DNA of 64,000 nucleotides, taken from positions 868,001 through 932,000 of the forward strand of contig CAWCIY010000002.1 of the NCBI GenBank assembly GCA_963795715.1. Direction: 5' to 3'. A program made the position numbers and the translations under genes. Below are positions 52,474-62,052 of this stretch, piece by piece (within the stretch, counting starts at the first letter, position 1; every line of letters begins with the position of its first letter). The notes below the pieces were generated by a model, which saw only the letters and a program-made list of their open reading frames with translations, searched no databases and was not told the origin of the DNA. The DNA is from JAFEDN01 sp963795715. GTDB lineage: Bacteria; Pseudomonadota; Gammaproteobacteria; Coxiellales; Coxiellaceae.

Positions 52474-52496
52474 TCCCCCTTTAAAAAAGGGGGAAG
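52474..52496. repeat. short CCCCCTTT/AAAGGGGG palindrome
   Basis: Single unit, arms TTCCCCCTTT and AAAGGGGGAA, three bases after the EptA-like stop; same family as 35944-36042. It may attenuate transcription into the next gene. Confidence 0.7.
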
Positions 52497-52521
52497 ATGT
52501 AAGTGATGTTCAAGGAAGAAC

Positions 52522-53088
52522 ATGAAAAGGAATTTACTGACATTAGCCATCAGCAGTTTTTGCCTAGTCGGCGTAACTCTATTTGTATTAAATGAAATAG
52601 GCATTTTTTCCCAACCAGTGACCATTTTCAATGGGATCAAAAAAACCAATTTCCCAAAAGTAATCACTAAAACTCAAACACTGCCTGATGAAGGTTTTTT
52701 ATCACAACACGACTCCATTATCATTCTTAAAGTTTCGGATGATTATATTCACTTATTATACCCATTGTTAGATGAATACCTCGACCCTCTTACCAAAAAA
52801 TGTCTTAGACCTAGCCCATTGCGCATAGGTGGTCATATCACCTTATTTAAAAAAACAGGTTTAACTTTAAATATAAAACAAAAATACCATTTCAACCTAA
52901 AAGGGGCTGTAGAGGAAACCGTTATAAAAAAGTTTCATAAACTCACAATACATGAAACCTGGTATGAAATCGCCATCACTTCACCTGAGTTGGTCACTGC
53001 TTTTCAGGGTCAGATCAATCCTGATAGATTACATATTAGCATTGCCGTATCTAAGTATATTGAAGGCACCGATTTATGCTATTTTTAG
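52522..53088 (+). CDS. exported 2H phosphoesterase-like protein
   Basis: The product is 188 residues. Residues about 5-24 are a signal peptide or anchor (LLTLAISSFCLVGVTLFVL). The mature part has two His-x-Ser/Thr motifs about 65 residues apart: GGHITLF (H105, T107) and RLHISIAV (H171, S173), the hallmark of the 2H phosphoesterase superfamily, which cleaves cyclic phosphodiesters or ligates RNA ends. Export is unusual, because 2H enzymes normally act on RNA or nucleotides in the cytoplasm. GGAAGAAC lies before the ATG. It lies between the EptA-like gene and the SCO1-like gene on one strand. Family assignment rests on the motifs and is not certain. Confidence 0.62.
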   Translation: MKRNLLTLAISSFCLVGVTLFVLNEIGIFSQPVTIFNGIKKTNFPKVITKTQTLPDEGFLSQHDSIIILKVSDDYIHLLYPLLDEYLDPLTKKCLRPSPLRIGGHITLFKKTGLTLNIKQKYHFNLKGAVEETVIKKFHKLTIHETWYEIAITSPELVTAFQGQINPDRLHISIAVSKYIEGTDLCYF

Positions 53089-53208
53089 CAATTCTGGTTG
53101 ATCTTTGATAGGGACTGGTTTATGATCTTCCTCAAATTTCTGAGTGTAGGCCCAATCCCGGGATGCTCACTCATTGTAGTTTTAACCCCAAGACTGCTGG
53201 AGAAAATT

Positions 53209-53928
53209 ATGGCCGATTTAAATCAACCTAGTAAACCTAACCAACCTAATAAAAAACAGAACCGCCGTGTTGTGACTATTATCGTAATTGTAATTCTAAT
53301 TCTAATCGGATTAGGCATCTATTCCCATACTATGAAGAAGGCGACGCCTCTAGTAAACCCAAATGATAACAATCCAGCAACAGTGAAACAATCTGACAAT
53401 TCCAACCAAACCTTATTGCCTTCTCCAAAAGCGATTAGCACTTTTAACCTCACAGATGATAATTCCAAGCCTTTTACCAACGACAGTTTGAAGGGACATT
53501 GGACGCTCATGACTTTCGGTTTTAGTCATTGTACAGATGTTTGTCCCTTAACGCTGACTGAATTAAACAAAATGTATAACCAACTAAAAAGCCAATATCC
53601 GTCAGACCAGTTGCCGCAAGTTGTTTTTGTCAGTGTAGACCCTGAACGCGACCATACCAACGTACTGCACAATTATGTTACAAACTTTAATCCTAATTTT
53701 ATTGGTGCGACCGGCCTGAAAGATGACCTCAATACTTTTGTTAAGGATCTGGGTGTGTTTTATAGTAAAAAGCCCAGTAATGATCCCAATACTTATGGTA
53801 TGGATCACAGTTCCCAAATTTATTTGTTTAATCCAGACGGTAATTGGATAGGTATTCTCACATTTCCTTTTCAATCTGATCAATTAGTCAAAACGTATCA
53901 AAACCTCCTACATGGCCAAACAACTTAA
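53209..53928 (+). CDS. SCO1/SenC/PrrC-family copper chaperone
   Basis: The ATG at 53209 with GGAG six bases ahead gives 239 residues; an upstream in-frame ATG at 53098 is disfavoured. A membrane anchor lies at about 22-40 (VVTIIVIVILILIGLGIYS), then a thioredoxin-like periplasmic domain. Copper ligands are the CxxxC in FGFSHCTDVCPLTL and the His in YGMDHSSQIYLFNPDG. SCO proteins deliver copper to cytochrome c oxidase CuA. No oxidase genes are present. Its last 17 bases overlap the thioredoxin gene, which suggests joint expression and possibly redox partnership. Confidence 0.92.
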   Translation: MADLNQPSKPNQPNKKQNRRVVTIIVIVILILIGLGIYSHTMKKATPLVNPNDNNPATVKQSDNSNQTLLPSPKAISTFNLTDDNSKPFTNDSLKGHWTLMTFGFSHCTDVCPLTLTELNKMYNQLKSQYPSDQLPQVVFVSVDPERDHTNVLHNYVTNFNPNFIGATGLKDDLNTFVKDLGVFYSKKPSNDPNTYGMDHSSQIYLFNPDGNWIGILTFPFQSDQLVKTYQNLLHGQTT

Positions 53929-54376
53929 GAAATTTCTTCCTTTATGGTTATTAATATTGGTATGTGCCTGCTCCCAGCCGGCACACGCCATTATAGATAG
54001 TAAAGGAAACAAAATTAATTTAAATGATTGGCGCAATAAATGGGTCGTTATCAATTATTGGGCTAGCTGGTGCGCTCCTTGTGCCGAAGAAATACCTCAG
54101 TTAAACCAATTTTATAAACGTTATCAAAATCAAGTCATTTTGTTAGGTGTCAACGAAGAAAATCTCTCTCGCACTGATTTAATGAATGCCATGAATATCT
54201 TGCATATTCAGTATCCTGTGTTACAAGTGGACCCTGCCAGCATTTTGAAATTGCCTGCAATTACCGTATTACCAACCACCTTTATTATTAACCCCGAAGG
54301 TAAACTGGTTAAGGAACTGATCGGACCCCAAACAGTCAAAAGTTTAGAAAACTTAATGGGAATTGCTGATGAATGA
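53912..54376 (+). CDS. TlpA/ResA-like exported thioredoxin
   Basis: The product is 154 residues with a signal peptide (PLWLLILVCACSQPAHA); the CACS could be a lipobox but is not canonical. The redox motif is WCAPC in NYWASWCAPCAEEIPQL (near residues 50-54), and the cis-Pro loop is LPTTFII. Such proteins reduce disulphides in the periplasm, for example in cytochrome maturation or on SCO1. Its start lies within the SCO1-like gene and its end overlaps the ppc start (ATGAATGA), so the three genes are coupled. Confidence 0.9.
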   Translation: MAKQLKKFLPLWLLILVCACSQPAHAIIDSKGNKINLNDWRNKWVVINYWASWCAPCAEEIPQLNQFYKRYQNQVILLGVNEENLSRTDLMNAMNILHIQYPVLQVDPASILKLPAITVLPTTFIINPEGKLVKELIGPQTVKSLENLMGIADE

Positions 54377-57107
54377 ACTACTAGAAAATTTTCATTATAA
54401 CGTTGCGTTGAAATATTCTTTATACAATAGCCTTTTTTTAACACTACCCTTTCAGAAAATGCAAGAAGTGGGCACTCTTTTGAATTTATTTGGAAAATAT
54501 TGCGCCAAAGAAATCCAACACGAAAAGCACCCGAAAGAAATTATCAGCCGTTTTTTTAAGCAAAACTTGGGAACTGAACAACCTGAAGAATACACTAAAC
54601 TGCTTTTTGTAATGTTACAGTTCGTGGAGCGGCAAATTGTTCTTTTTGACGCCCTAGAAGACGCCGCCTACGATACCACTCACCAGCTTCAAGGTCCCGG
54701 CGCCATTCACTACCTGATCAATAAAATTGTGAATTCTAACAGACAAGCTGACTTCTCCAGGGAAATAAAAAATTACCGTGTCAAGATTGTGTTAACAGCA
54801 CACCCTACTCAATTCTACCCGGTCCCTGTACTAGGGATTATTACCCAGTTAACCACCGCGATTAAAAATAATGACTTAAAAGAAATTAGCAATTTACTTT
54901 GGCAAATGGGCAAAACCTCTTTTAAACATCAGCAAAAACCAACTCCTTTTGAAGAAGCTCAAAGCTTAGTTTGGTACATCGAAAATATTTTTTACAAAGT
55001 TATCCCTAAACTTCATCAGCAAATAAATGCCGCATTGCATCAGTTTAATCTAGGCGCCAATAATCTAGACACCAATCATTGCGCGATGGGGGTTCGCAAG
55101 GGAGAGAACCGCGATTCTTCCCCTTCATTCCGAGCAATCGGCTTTGCCGATGCGCAGGATATGAATCAGGAAGCGAATCCCGCTGTTCTTCAGCGGGATT
55201 CGCTGAATCACCCCTGTGTTGAACTCGGTTTCTGGCCTGGCGGTGACAGAGATGGTAATCCCAATGTCAATGCTGGAACCACCCTTGCAGTCGCCAAGCT
55301 TTTAAAAAGCCAAATTTTAAAATTATATGCTCAGGATTTACGTCAACTGAGTAAGAGACTTACTTTTAAAGGCGTGCTTTCTAATTTAAATAATATTCGC
55401 CGAAAAGTGGACGGTAGCGAAAACCCCTATTTAAATGCGGAAGATTTGTTGGCCGATTTGCATCTACTACGCAATATTCTTATTTCAGAACATGAGTCAT
55501 TATTTTTAGACCATCTAGATGAAATGATTACTAAAGTACGCTGCTTTGGTTTCCACTTAGCAGCCATGGACATGAGAGAAAATGCTCCAGTACACCGAAA
55601 TGTTTTTAAAGAATTATTACTGGAAATAGTTAAAAAAAAATGGTCATTACCAATATCAAATAACGAGTTAAAAAATTATTATCAGCTCGATGATGAGAAA
55701 AAATATAAAGTACTTAGGATTTTGTTACAAGCCGAAGAACGTTTCACTTTAAGCGAAACTGCCGAGGATTGCCAATTTACTCGTACCATCCAATCCATTG
55801 CTGCAATCAGCCCTATTCAGGTTGAAAATGGTGAGAAGGGACTGTGCCGCTATGTAATTAGCAACACTCAATCTCAATTCGACATTCTGGAAGCACTCAC
55901 TTTGTTACATTTAACAGGTCATTTCAATAACTCAATACCGGTTGATATTATCCCTTTATTTGAAAGTATTGAAGATTTAGAGAATTCAACCTCAATCATG
56001 GAAAGTGTATTTCATTTTCCGGAATACCAGCAACATTTGGCTCGAAGAGGTGGCGTCCAAACCATTATGTTAGGTTTCTCCGACGGGACTAAAGACGGTG
56101 GCTATGTCGCTGCAAATTGGTCTATTTACAAGGCTAAAACAAACTTAACACAAATTGCAGTTAAAAATAAAATAAAGGTGATATTTTTTGATGGTCGTGG
56201 CGGCCCACCTGCTCGCGGAGGTGGTAACACACACCAGTTTTATCGATCTTTGGGCAGCCAAATCAGTCATCAGGTCTTACAACTGACTATCCAAGGGCAA
56301 ACCATTAGCTCAAATTTCGGCACCGAACTTTCTGCTAGCTATAATATAGAACAATTATTTACTGCTGGAATTGATGATTTAATTTTCCCAGAATCTGCCA
56401 ATGATCTTTCGCCTGAAAATAAGGTTTTATTACAAAAGTTGGCAGATGAAAGCAGAGTTATTTATACCTCACTTAAAGAAGATCCCCTCTTCGTCCCCTA
56501 TTTAGAAGAAATGACTCCTTTAAAATTTTATGGTGAATTAAATATTGGCAGCAGACCTACATCCAGAAAAAAAACCGCCACCTTGCAGTTTTCTGATTTA
56601 CGCGCCATACCTTTTGTAGGTTCTTGGAATCAGTTAAAACAAAATATACCGGGCTATTTCGGATTTGGTTCCGCCTTAAAAAATTTAATAAACTTAGGAT
56701 TAGAACCACAGTTAAAACAACTGTACCATGAGTCACTTTTCTTTCGTACTTTGGTAGAAAATACCATGATGAGTTTGTGTAAAACTTTTTTTCCCTTGAC
56801 CGCTTACATGCGCAAAGATCAGAAGTTTGGAAAATTTTGGCGCTGCTTAAATTCTGAGGCAGAATTGACTGCAACCTTATTACAACAAATTTCTGGACAA
56901 AAATACTTATTGGAAAAAGATCCAGTGGTTCGAGAATCTATTAGAATGCGTGAAGAAATTGTATTGCCTTTGTTAGTAATACAACAATTCGCTATGACCC
57001 AACTGAAAGACACCGATCAAATAAGTGAATCTACAGCCGCGGCATTCAAAGAAATGATCTTAAAGGCGTTGGCTGCCAATACCAACGCCAGCCGCAACTC
57101 AGCTTAG
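54369..57107 (+). CDS. ppc: phosphoenolpyruvate carboxylase with an in-frame palindromic-element insert
   Basis: The enzyme makes oxaloacetate from PEP and bicarbonate. The product is 912 residues from the ATG at 54369. Active-site motifs are VLTAHPTQFYP (the catalytic His, near residue 143), ELGFWPGGDRDGNPNVNAG, FHLAAMDMRENAP, MLGFSDGTKDGGYVAANW and FFDGRGGPPARGGGNTHQFY. Between VELGFWPG and the preceding helix lie about 40 extra residues (239-279), hydrophilic and unlike any PEP carboxylase I know; the DNA there (55084-55204) is a reverse-complement copy of the structured repeat at 21809-21926. The insert precedes a catalytic loop, yet the frame is intact, so the enzyme may tolerate it. Confidence 0.93.
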   Translation: MNELLENFHYNVALKYSLYNSLFLTLPFQKMQEVGTLLNLFGKYCAKEIQHEKHPKEIISRFFKQNLGTEQPEEYTKLLFVMLQFVERQIVLFDALEDAAYDTTHQLQGPGAIHYLINKIVNSNRQADFSREIKNYRVKIVLTAHPTQFYPVPVLGIITQLTTAIKNNDLKEISNLLWQMGKTSFKHQQKPTPFEEAQSLVWYIENIFYKVIPKLHQQINAALHQFNLGANNLDTNHCAMGVRKGENRDSSPSFRAIGFADAQDMNQEANPAVLQRDSLNHPCVELGFWPGGDRDGNPNVNAGTTLAVAKLLKSQILKLYAQDLRQLSKRLTFKGVLSNLNNIRRKVDGSENPYLNAEDLLADLHLLRNILISEHESLFLDHLDEMITKVRCFGFHLAAMDMRENAPVHRNVFKELLLEIVKKKWSLPISNNELKNYYQLDDEKKYKVLRILLQAEERFTLSETAEDCQFTRTIQSIAAISPIQVENGEKGLCRYVISNTQSQFDILEALTLLHLTGHFNNSIPVDIIPLFESIEDLENSTSIMESVFHFPEYQQHLARRGGVQTIMLGFSDGTKDGGYVAANWSIYKAKTNLTQIAVKNKIKVIFFDGRGGPPARGGGNTHQFYRSLGSQISHQVLQLTIQGQTISSNFGTELSASYNIEQLFTAGIDDLIFPESANDLSPENKVLLQKLADESRVIYTSLKEDPLFVPYLEEMTPLKFYGELNIGSRPTSRKKTATLQFSDLRAIPFVGSWNQLKQNIPGYFGFGSALKNLINLGLEPQLKQLYHESLFFRTLVENTMMSLCKTFFPLTAYMRKDQKFGKFWRCLNSEAELTATLLQQISGQKYLLEKDPVVRESIRMREEIVLPLLVIQQFAMTQLKDTDQISESTAAAFKEMILKALAANTNASRNSA
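55084..55204 (-). repeat. structured repeat, copy A, inserted in frame in ppc
   Basis: It ends in a perfect 14-base stem (55172-55185 with 55191-55204, loop TTCTT) and contains ATCGGC-TTT-GCCGAT (55137-55151). The other copy at 21809-21926 has the same order of hairpins with paired base changes. It is read through as part of the PEP carboxylase coding frame. Confidence 0.75.
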
Positions 57108-57953
57108 TTCTGCAGTTTCAGTACTCTTCTCGGTCATCACCAAACTAGGTGGCAACGGCAATTCCACTTCTTTTCTAAATTCTTCAATCAGAATTTTTGC
57201 AGCTTGATTAAAACCAGGCAATTGTAAAGATTGCAGAGCTCCAAATTTATAAATAACACTATAAAATATAAAGACTGTAGGAGGAAATAAATCCATCATC
57301 GGTTCAACTAGTATTTGCCGCTCCAAGTACTCAATTAAAACTTTATAATCATTTTCAGTTCTATCGTTATTTTTTAAAAACCCTCTGATCTTCAATATGC
57401 CGTCTTGAATAAATGATGAGAAAAATTGAAAGCCGCCGCCTTTGCTTTCTGCATACCAATGATAATCGGGTAAATTAGCAAATTCCAACAAGGAATCAAG
57501 AGGATTTGCAGATCTTTTTTCCTCATCAAAGGGTTTTACATTTTTTTCTTCTGAAACCTTTGCAAAATCATCGCATAACGACATCAACCTTATAAATTTG
57601 TGACAAGCAGATGCATCCTCAAAGTTTTCCCTGTCTTCAACTGCATTTTCATAAGATTCATATGCAGCCCAACGCGCTGCTGTGTTTAAGCTGGTTAATT
57701 TTTCCTCTATATTGAAATTTTGAACCAATATAGGAGCTAGAGCGATTAAGTTCTTTTGATAGAATTCGAAACCAAGCACCGAGGTATTTATTTTGTCCTG
57801 AGCAGTTGCAAGCGCAGATGCCACCTCCACAATCAGTTCCTCGCTGCCAAATGGGTAATCTTGAAATTCAGAACAATCTACCCAAATATCTTTTTCTTTA
57901 AAATAGGTTAAATGATCTTGTCTATCATCCATCAAGATCGGTAAATATTCGTT

Positions 57954-59628
57954 AAACCTCTCGCTCAACCCGATTCAATAGGTTGTTGGTGTTCGGGTGG
58001 GGATGAGAAAGCCGCTGTGACTTTCTTTGACATGTTCCATGGCAAATACCCGCGGATATCAGCAGGCGTCTTTCCTCCCTGTATTGCACAGTCATAAAAA
58101 TAGGTCAGCAACCAGGTATGTGGATTAATCTTCCACAGTTTTAATGTTTCAAATAGGGTAAACAGACAGGCAGCCAATTGTGCCGACCAAACCGCGCCTG
58201 ATCCATAATAATTCTTTCTGCCGATAACACTGCTACGCAACCCGCGCTCTGCCGGGTTGTTATCCATCGGAATTTCGGGGTGATCAACAAAAACAGTTAA
58301 CCCAAACCAGTGCGCATGTAAACTCTCTAACACTTTGCGCGCAGAGGGGGGCTTCATCATGTCCTTCATTTCTTCACCACAGATTTTTTCCATTTCTTTT
58401 ACGGCAGCCCGTAATTGCTTATCGTGCTCTAAAAATAGTTTGGAATTGGGCTCGTGTTCTATCCGTTGATGATTGATGTGATAAAGATGAGCAATTCTTT
58501 CAACCCACAACAATCCCCAGGCTTCCTGCTCTGGATAGCCTTTGGCGTGATTTAAAAAATCCCGTCTGACATGCGCCCAGCAGAAAGCCAAAATAAATAA
58601 TCCTGATTTCGCAATCACTTTATATGCCGCATACCGATCTACATTCAATATCCCCCCTTCATGGGATTCCCCAAAGTGTTCAATCAATACTGACGAGGAA
58701 CGACTGTCACTGATTTTAAAGACAACACTTTCTGCGTTTTTAAAAATCCATAAAAACCATCGGTGATTGGTTTTGCCTTCTTTGGTTTCAAATACTTTCC
58801 AACCCGTTTCATCGGCATGCCAATGATGCGCTGCCACATTATGCTCCGTTATGGCATCATACACCGGCATTAACAGCGGTAATATTCTTTTCATACCATC
58901 GGTTACCGTTCCCATCGCCAGCGATAACCCATGGTTCGATAGCTGTTCCAGGGTCCGATAGAGGGGATGCTGATATTCATATTTATTGATCAACAGCAAC
59001 GCCCAAACCGATAGACCCAATTTGCTCTTGGGGATTAATCGATCCGCACTGGGCGCTAATAAAATCTGGGGATCAGGATTTTGTTTACAACGACATTGGC
59101 GTTTGTATCGTTTTCGATTGATGATACGACGATGGGGCTGAACATGGATGACTTCTAATATTTCAGATGTCTCGTCATCATGTAATTCCTGGTAGGATAA
59201 ACCACAACAACAGCAGCGCGCTTCTTTTTCAGATAGACGCACTGCTTCAACTGTCGTCGGTAACTGATCGTAATCACGTCTCCCATGGCCTGGACTACCC
59301 GGTTGTTGTCCACGCTTCTTTTTAGATTTTTCTGTTTGGCTGGTATTAGGATTATTTTCGGGTGTCGTGGTATTTTTTTCTGATCTTCTGCCAAATAATT
59401 GCTGTTCCCTTTTGCGTAATTTTGCTTTTAATTCTTCAAGCTCATCATTCAATTCCACTTCTCGCTTCTTAACTTGCTGAAATTGTGCTTCCCAGTAATT
59501 AGCCTTGTGCTTATAGTCAATCATCTCTAATGTTTGCTCTTTATGACGTAATTGGAGATCAGAATATAAATTCGCAAGTCGGGCGTGCAGGAAATAGGGC
59601 ACGGTAAGTTCCGATGGTAGAGCGGGCA
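57954..59628 (-). mobile_element. IS66-family insertion sequence (single-gene, ISBst12-like)
   Basis: About 1675 bases bounded by the 7-base direct repeat ATTCGTT (plus strand, 57947-57953 and 59629-59635). The ends read CTCGCTCAACC and CCCGCTCTACC inward, matching at 9 of 11 positions as imperfect inverted repeats. Only one gene is present, with no tnpA/tnpB, as in the ISBst12 subgroup. Confidence 0.75.
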
Positions 59629-59629
59629 A
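57965..59629 (-). CDS. IS66-family transposase (TnpC)
   Basis: The product is up to 554 residues from a TTG at 59629; a later start such as the ATG before IDYKHKANYW is possible. Order: N-terminal coiled coil (REVELNDELEELKAKLRKRE), QLFGRRSEK, a zinc-finger with CCCCGLSY and later QCRCKQNP, then the DDE core with HADETGWKVF, NVDRYAAYK and the diagnostic MDNNPAERGLR near residue 470, and a C-terminal FYDCAIQGGKTPADIRGYLP. All parts are intact in one frame, so the element may be active. It has interrupted the HAD-like gene in the same orientation. Confidence 0.92.
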   Translation of the reverse strand: MPALPSELTVPYFLHARLANLYSDLQLRHKEQTLEMIDYKHKANYWEAQFQQVKKREVELNDELEELKAKLRKREQQLFGRRSEKNTTTPENNPNTSQTEKSKKKRGQQPGSPGHGRRDYDQLPTTVEAVRLSEKEARCCCCGLSYQELHDDETSEILEVIHVQPHRRIINRKRYKRQCRCKQNPDPQILLAPSADRLIPKSKLGLSVWALLLINKYEYQHPLYRTLEQLSNHGLSLAMGTVTDGMKRILPLLMPVYDAITEHNVAAHHWHADETGWKVFETKEGKTNHRWFLWIFKNAESVVFKISDSRSSSVLIEHFGESHEGGILNVDRYAAYKVIAKSGLFILAFCWAHVRRDFLNHAKGYPEQEAWGLLWVERIAHLYHINHQRIEHEPNSKLFLEHDKQLRAAVKEMEKICGEEMKDMMKPPSARKVLESLHAHWFGLTVFVDHPEIPMDNNPAERGLRSSVIGRKNYYGSGAVWSAQLAACLFTLFETLKLWKINPHTWLLTYFYDCAIQGGKTPADIRGYLPWNMSKKVTAAFSSPPEHQQPIESG

Positions 59630-60566
59630 TTCGTTTGATCCATCAAGATCGAAGCTAAGACATTGCCTGGAGTCTCATTTCTAATTTTTTCCATGATCCA
59701 TGCTTTTGGCACATGTGAAAAATGATAGGCAGGATCAATATCAGATTCATCTAAATTGGTATCAGTAATTTTATAGGTATTAGAAGTGTCACTGGGTGAA
59801 TAAGTGATTAATCTGTTTACCGGTGCAAATTTAAAAATGGTTTGTATCAGCTTTTCATGCTTCTTCTCATCTAAAAGCCCACCCTGAATGGACGTACTCA
59901 TTAAAGCATTTACTTGTTCTACCTCTTTAGGCTTAAATGCTAAATTTACAGATATATTTTGGGAATAACAATAAGTTAAAATGCCTTCTTTTTTTTGCCA
60001 AACAAAACAGGGGGTTTCATTCTCTAAATCAAGATCTTCTCCATCCAAAAACAAAAAAACTTTTCCGTAGTCAGGATAATGCATAGCAAAATAGATTTCA
60101 CCTTTAGATTCAAATTCCTGACCTGTGGATTTAAGACGAGGTTTTAAATTTAATATTTTAGCAATTTTAAGGCTGGATTCTTCTATATACGGTCTGGCAG
60201 TTAAAACGCGTATACGTACATCAACACCTTTATTTTTATAGTATTCCATCCAGTCTTTAATTACAGCAAATCCCTTAAAATCTGGGAGACCTGGGAAATC
60301 TGTATCACTCGGCCCTAGTACTCCTGGGGACGTAGCGCCATTGAATATGGGGGAGCCGTCACTAGAACTGCAATCATTTCTTACTAATGTTTCATCTAAA
60401 TCTATAAATAAATCTACTATCAGAATATTTTCTTTACTCATATTTTTTCTCTTATTGGTATTAAAGTGTATTAAACGTAATGATACTTTTGTAAAATTAA
60501 AATTTTCTTAAAATGTTTTAAACAAAGAGAAAATATTTTAAACTAAGGGTTTTAGAGATACGGTGT

Positions 60567-62052
60567 ATGTTTTTAGGAATTGACTTAGGCACTTCCAGCG
60601 TTAAGGTTGTATTAATCAATGATCAGCAAACTGTGGTGGCAACCACAGAACAGCCACTGAGCGTTTCTAGGCCCCAGCCATTATGGTCCGAACAAAAACC
60701 TGAAGATTGGTGGATAGCAACCCAAAAAGCAATCATGGAATTAAAAAGCGAATTTGGTCAATATTTACAGCAAGTACAAGCCATTGGTCTTTCCGGGCAA
60801 ATGCATGGCGCCACTTTATTAAATAACAAAAACCAACCTTTAAGGCCGGCTATTTTGTGGAACGATGGCCGCTCCAGCCGCCAATGTCAAACTTTAGTAA
60901 AAAGAGTACCCCAAGCCTATTCCATCACAGGAAATATGATTTTCTCTGGTTTTACCGCACCTAAGCTGCTATGGGTGGCAGAGCATGAACCCAATATATT
61001 CTCACAAGTACACAAAGTACTTTTACCCAAAGATTATTTACGGCTGAAAATGACCGGCGGCTTTGCGACTGATGTCTCTGACGCCTCCGGCACCTCTTGG
61101 TTAAACGTCGGGACAAGAAGCTGGTCCTCAGAAATGATTGAGGCTTCTCAGCTCTCACTTAAAACAAATGCCGGAATTATTCGAAGGCACTGAAGTAACA
61201 GGACAAGTGCTTCCAGACATTGCCAAACAATGGGGTATACCTGAAAAAACCACTGTGGTGGCTGGAGGCGGAGATAATGCTGCCAGCGCCATTAGCATGG
61301 GTGTCACCGAGCCAGGCCAAGCTTTTCTATCTTTAGGCACTTCCGGAGTTTACTTCGTAGCCGACGATCAGTACCGCCCTAATCCTGAGGAAAGCTTACA
61401 CACCATGTGCCATTGTCTGCCTAACCGCTGGCATCACATGAGCGTGCATCTAAGCGCAGCCAGTTGTTTAGATTGGATTGCTAAAATCTTGGGAAATGCT
61501 GATATCGGCACCTTATTTGATTTGGCGCGCCAACACCACCCCAAAAGCACACCGATCTTTTTACCTTATTTATCAGGCGAACGTACTCCCCACAATGATC
61601 CTTATGCCCGCGGCGCTTTCATCGGATTAACACATACCAGCGGCCCAGCGGAATTAGTCCAGGCGGCATTAGAAGGTGTTGCTTTAGCCTTTGCTCAAGG
61701 TCAAAGAGTCATTGACCATGCAGGGGTGCACATTGATACCGTGGCAGTCATCGGCGGCGGCGCGCGCAGCATCTTACTGGGGAGAAATTCTGGCCACTGC
61801 TTTGCAGCGCTCTTTGATTTACCGCAAACAAGCCATAATCGGCGGCGCCTTCGGCGCCGCTCGCTTAGCCTGGTATAGTCGTCATGGCGGAGATTTCGAT
61901 ACCACCTTCCCAACCCAAGAAATTGAGCATATCATTAACCCAGTAACCGTGAGTTACCCAGTTTTCAAAAAAAACAACAACTATTTGATTCTTTATACCC
62001 CCAATTAAAAAATAGTTTTAGATTATTAAATGAGGAGTCGCATAATGAGTAA
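60567..62052 (+). pseudogene. xylB: xylulokinase, frameshifted
   Basis: XylB phosphorylates D-xylulose. The N-terminal part has FLGIDLGTSSVKVVLIND, VQAIGLSGQMHGATLL and AILWNDGRSSRQC; the second frame has VVAGGGDNAASAISMGV and FLPYLSGERTPHNDP; the third has YWGEILATALQRSLI and GGAFGAARLAWYS. Three single extra bases break it: an A near 61165 in an A-run (LKQMPELF expected), one near 61772 (RSSYWGEI expected), and an A near 61972 in a run of eight A. Repaired, the gene ends at 62052 after SHNE, overlapping the xylA start. Homopolymer positions favour sequence error, but loss of function cannot be excluded. Confidence 0.9.

Larger units (their letters stand above)
57099..60441 (-). pseudogene. 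HAD-like protein gene split by an IS66 element
   Basis: The N-terminal part (60441 to about 59629, some 270 residues) has HAD motif I DLFIDLDETLVRND, motif II RIRVLTARPY, and an FLFLDGEDLD segment; it ends ASILMDQTN where IS66 begins. Beyond the IS (57953-57099) the coding continues with EYLPILMDDRQDHLTYF, which looks like HAD motif IV (the DD pair), and about 270 further residues of unknown, helical character ending TETAELS. A 7-base repeat (AACGAAT on the minus strand) flanks the IS. Joining at that repeat gives a frame mismatch, so further damage is possible. The intact protein would be about 560 residues, a possible effector phosphatase. Its end overlaps the convergent ppc stop. Confidence 0.75.

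Noticed and set aside
61838..61862. GC-rich GGCGGCGCC/GGCGCCGC hairpin as a regulatory site
   Set aside because: It encodes the conserved GGAFGAARLA segment of XylB, so coding explains it.
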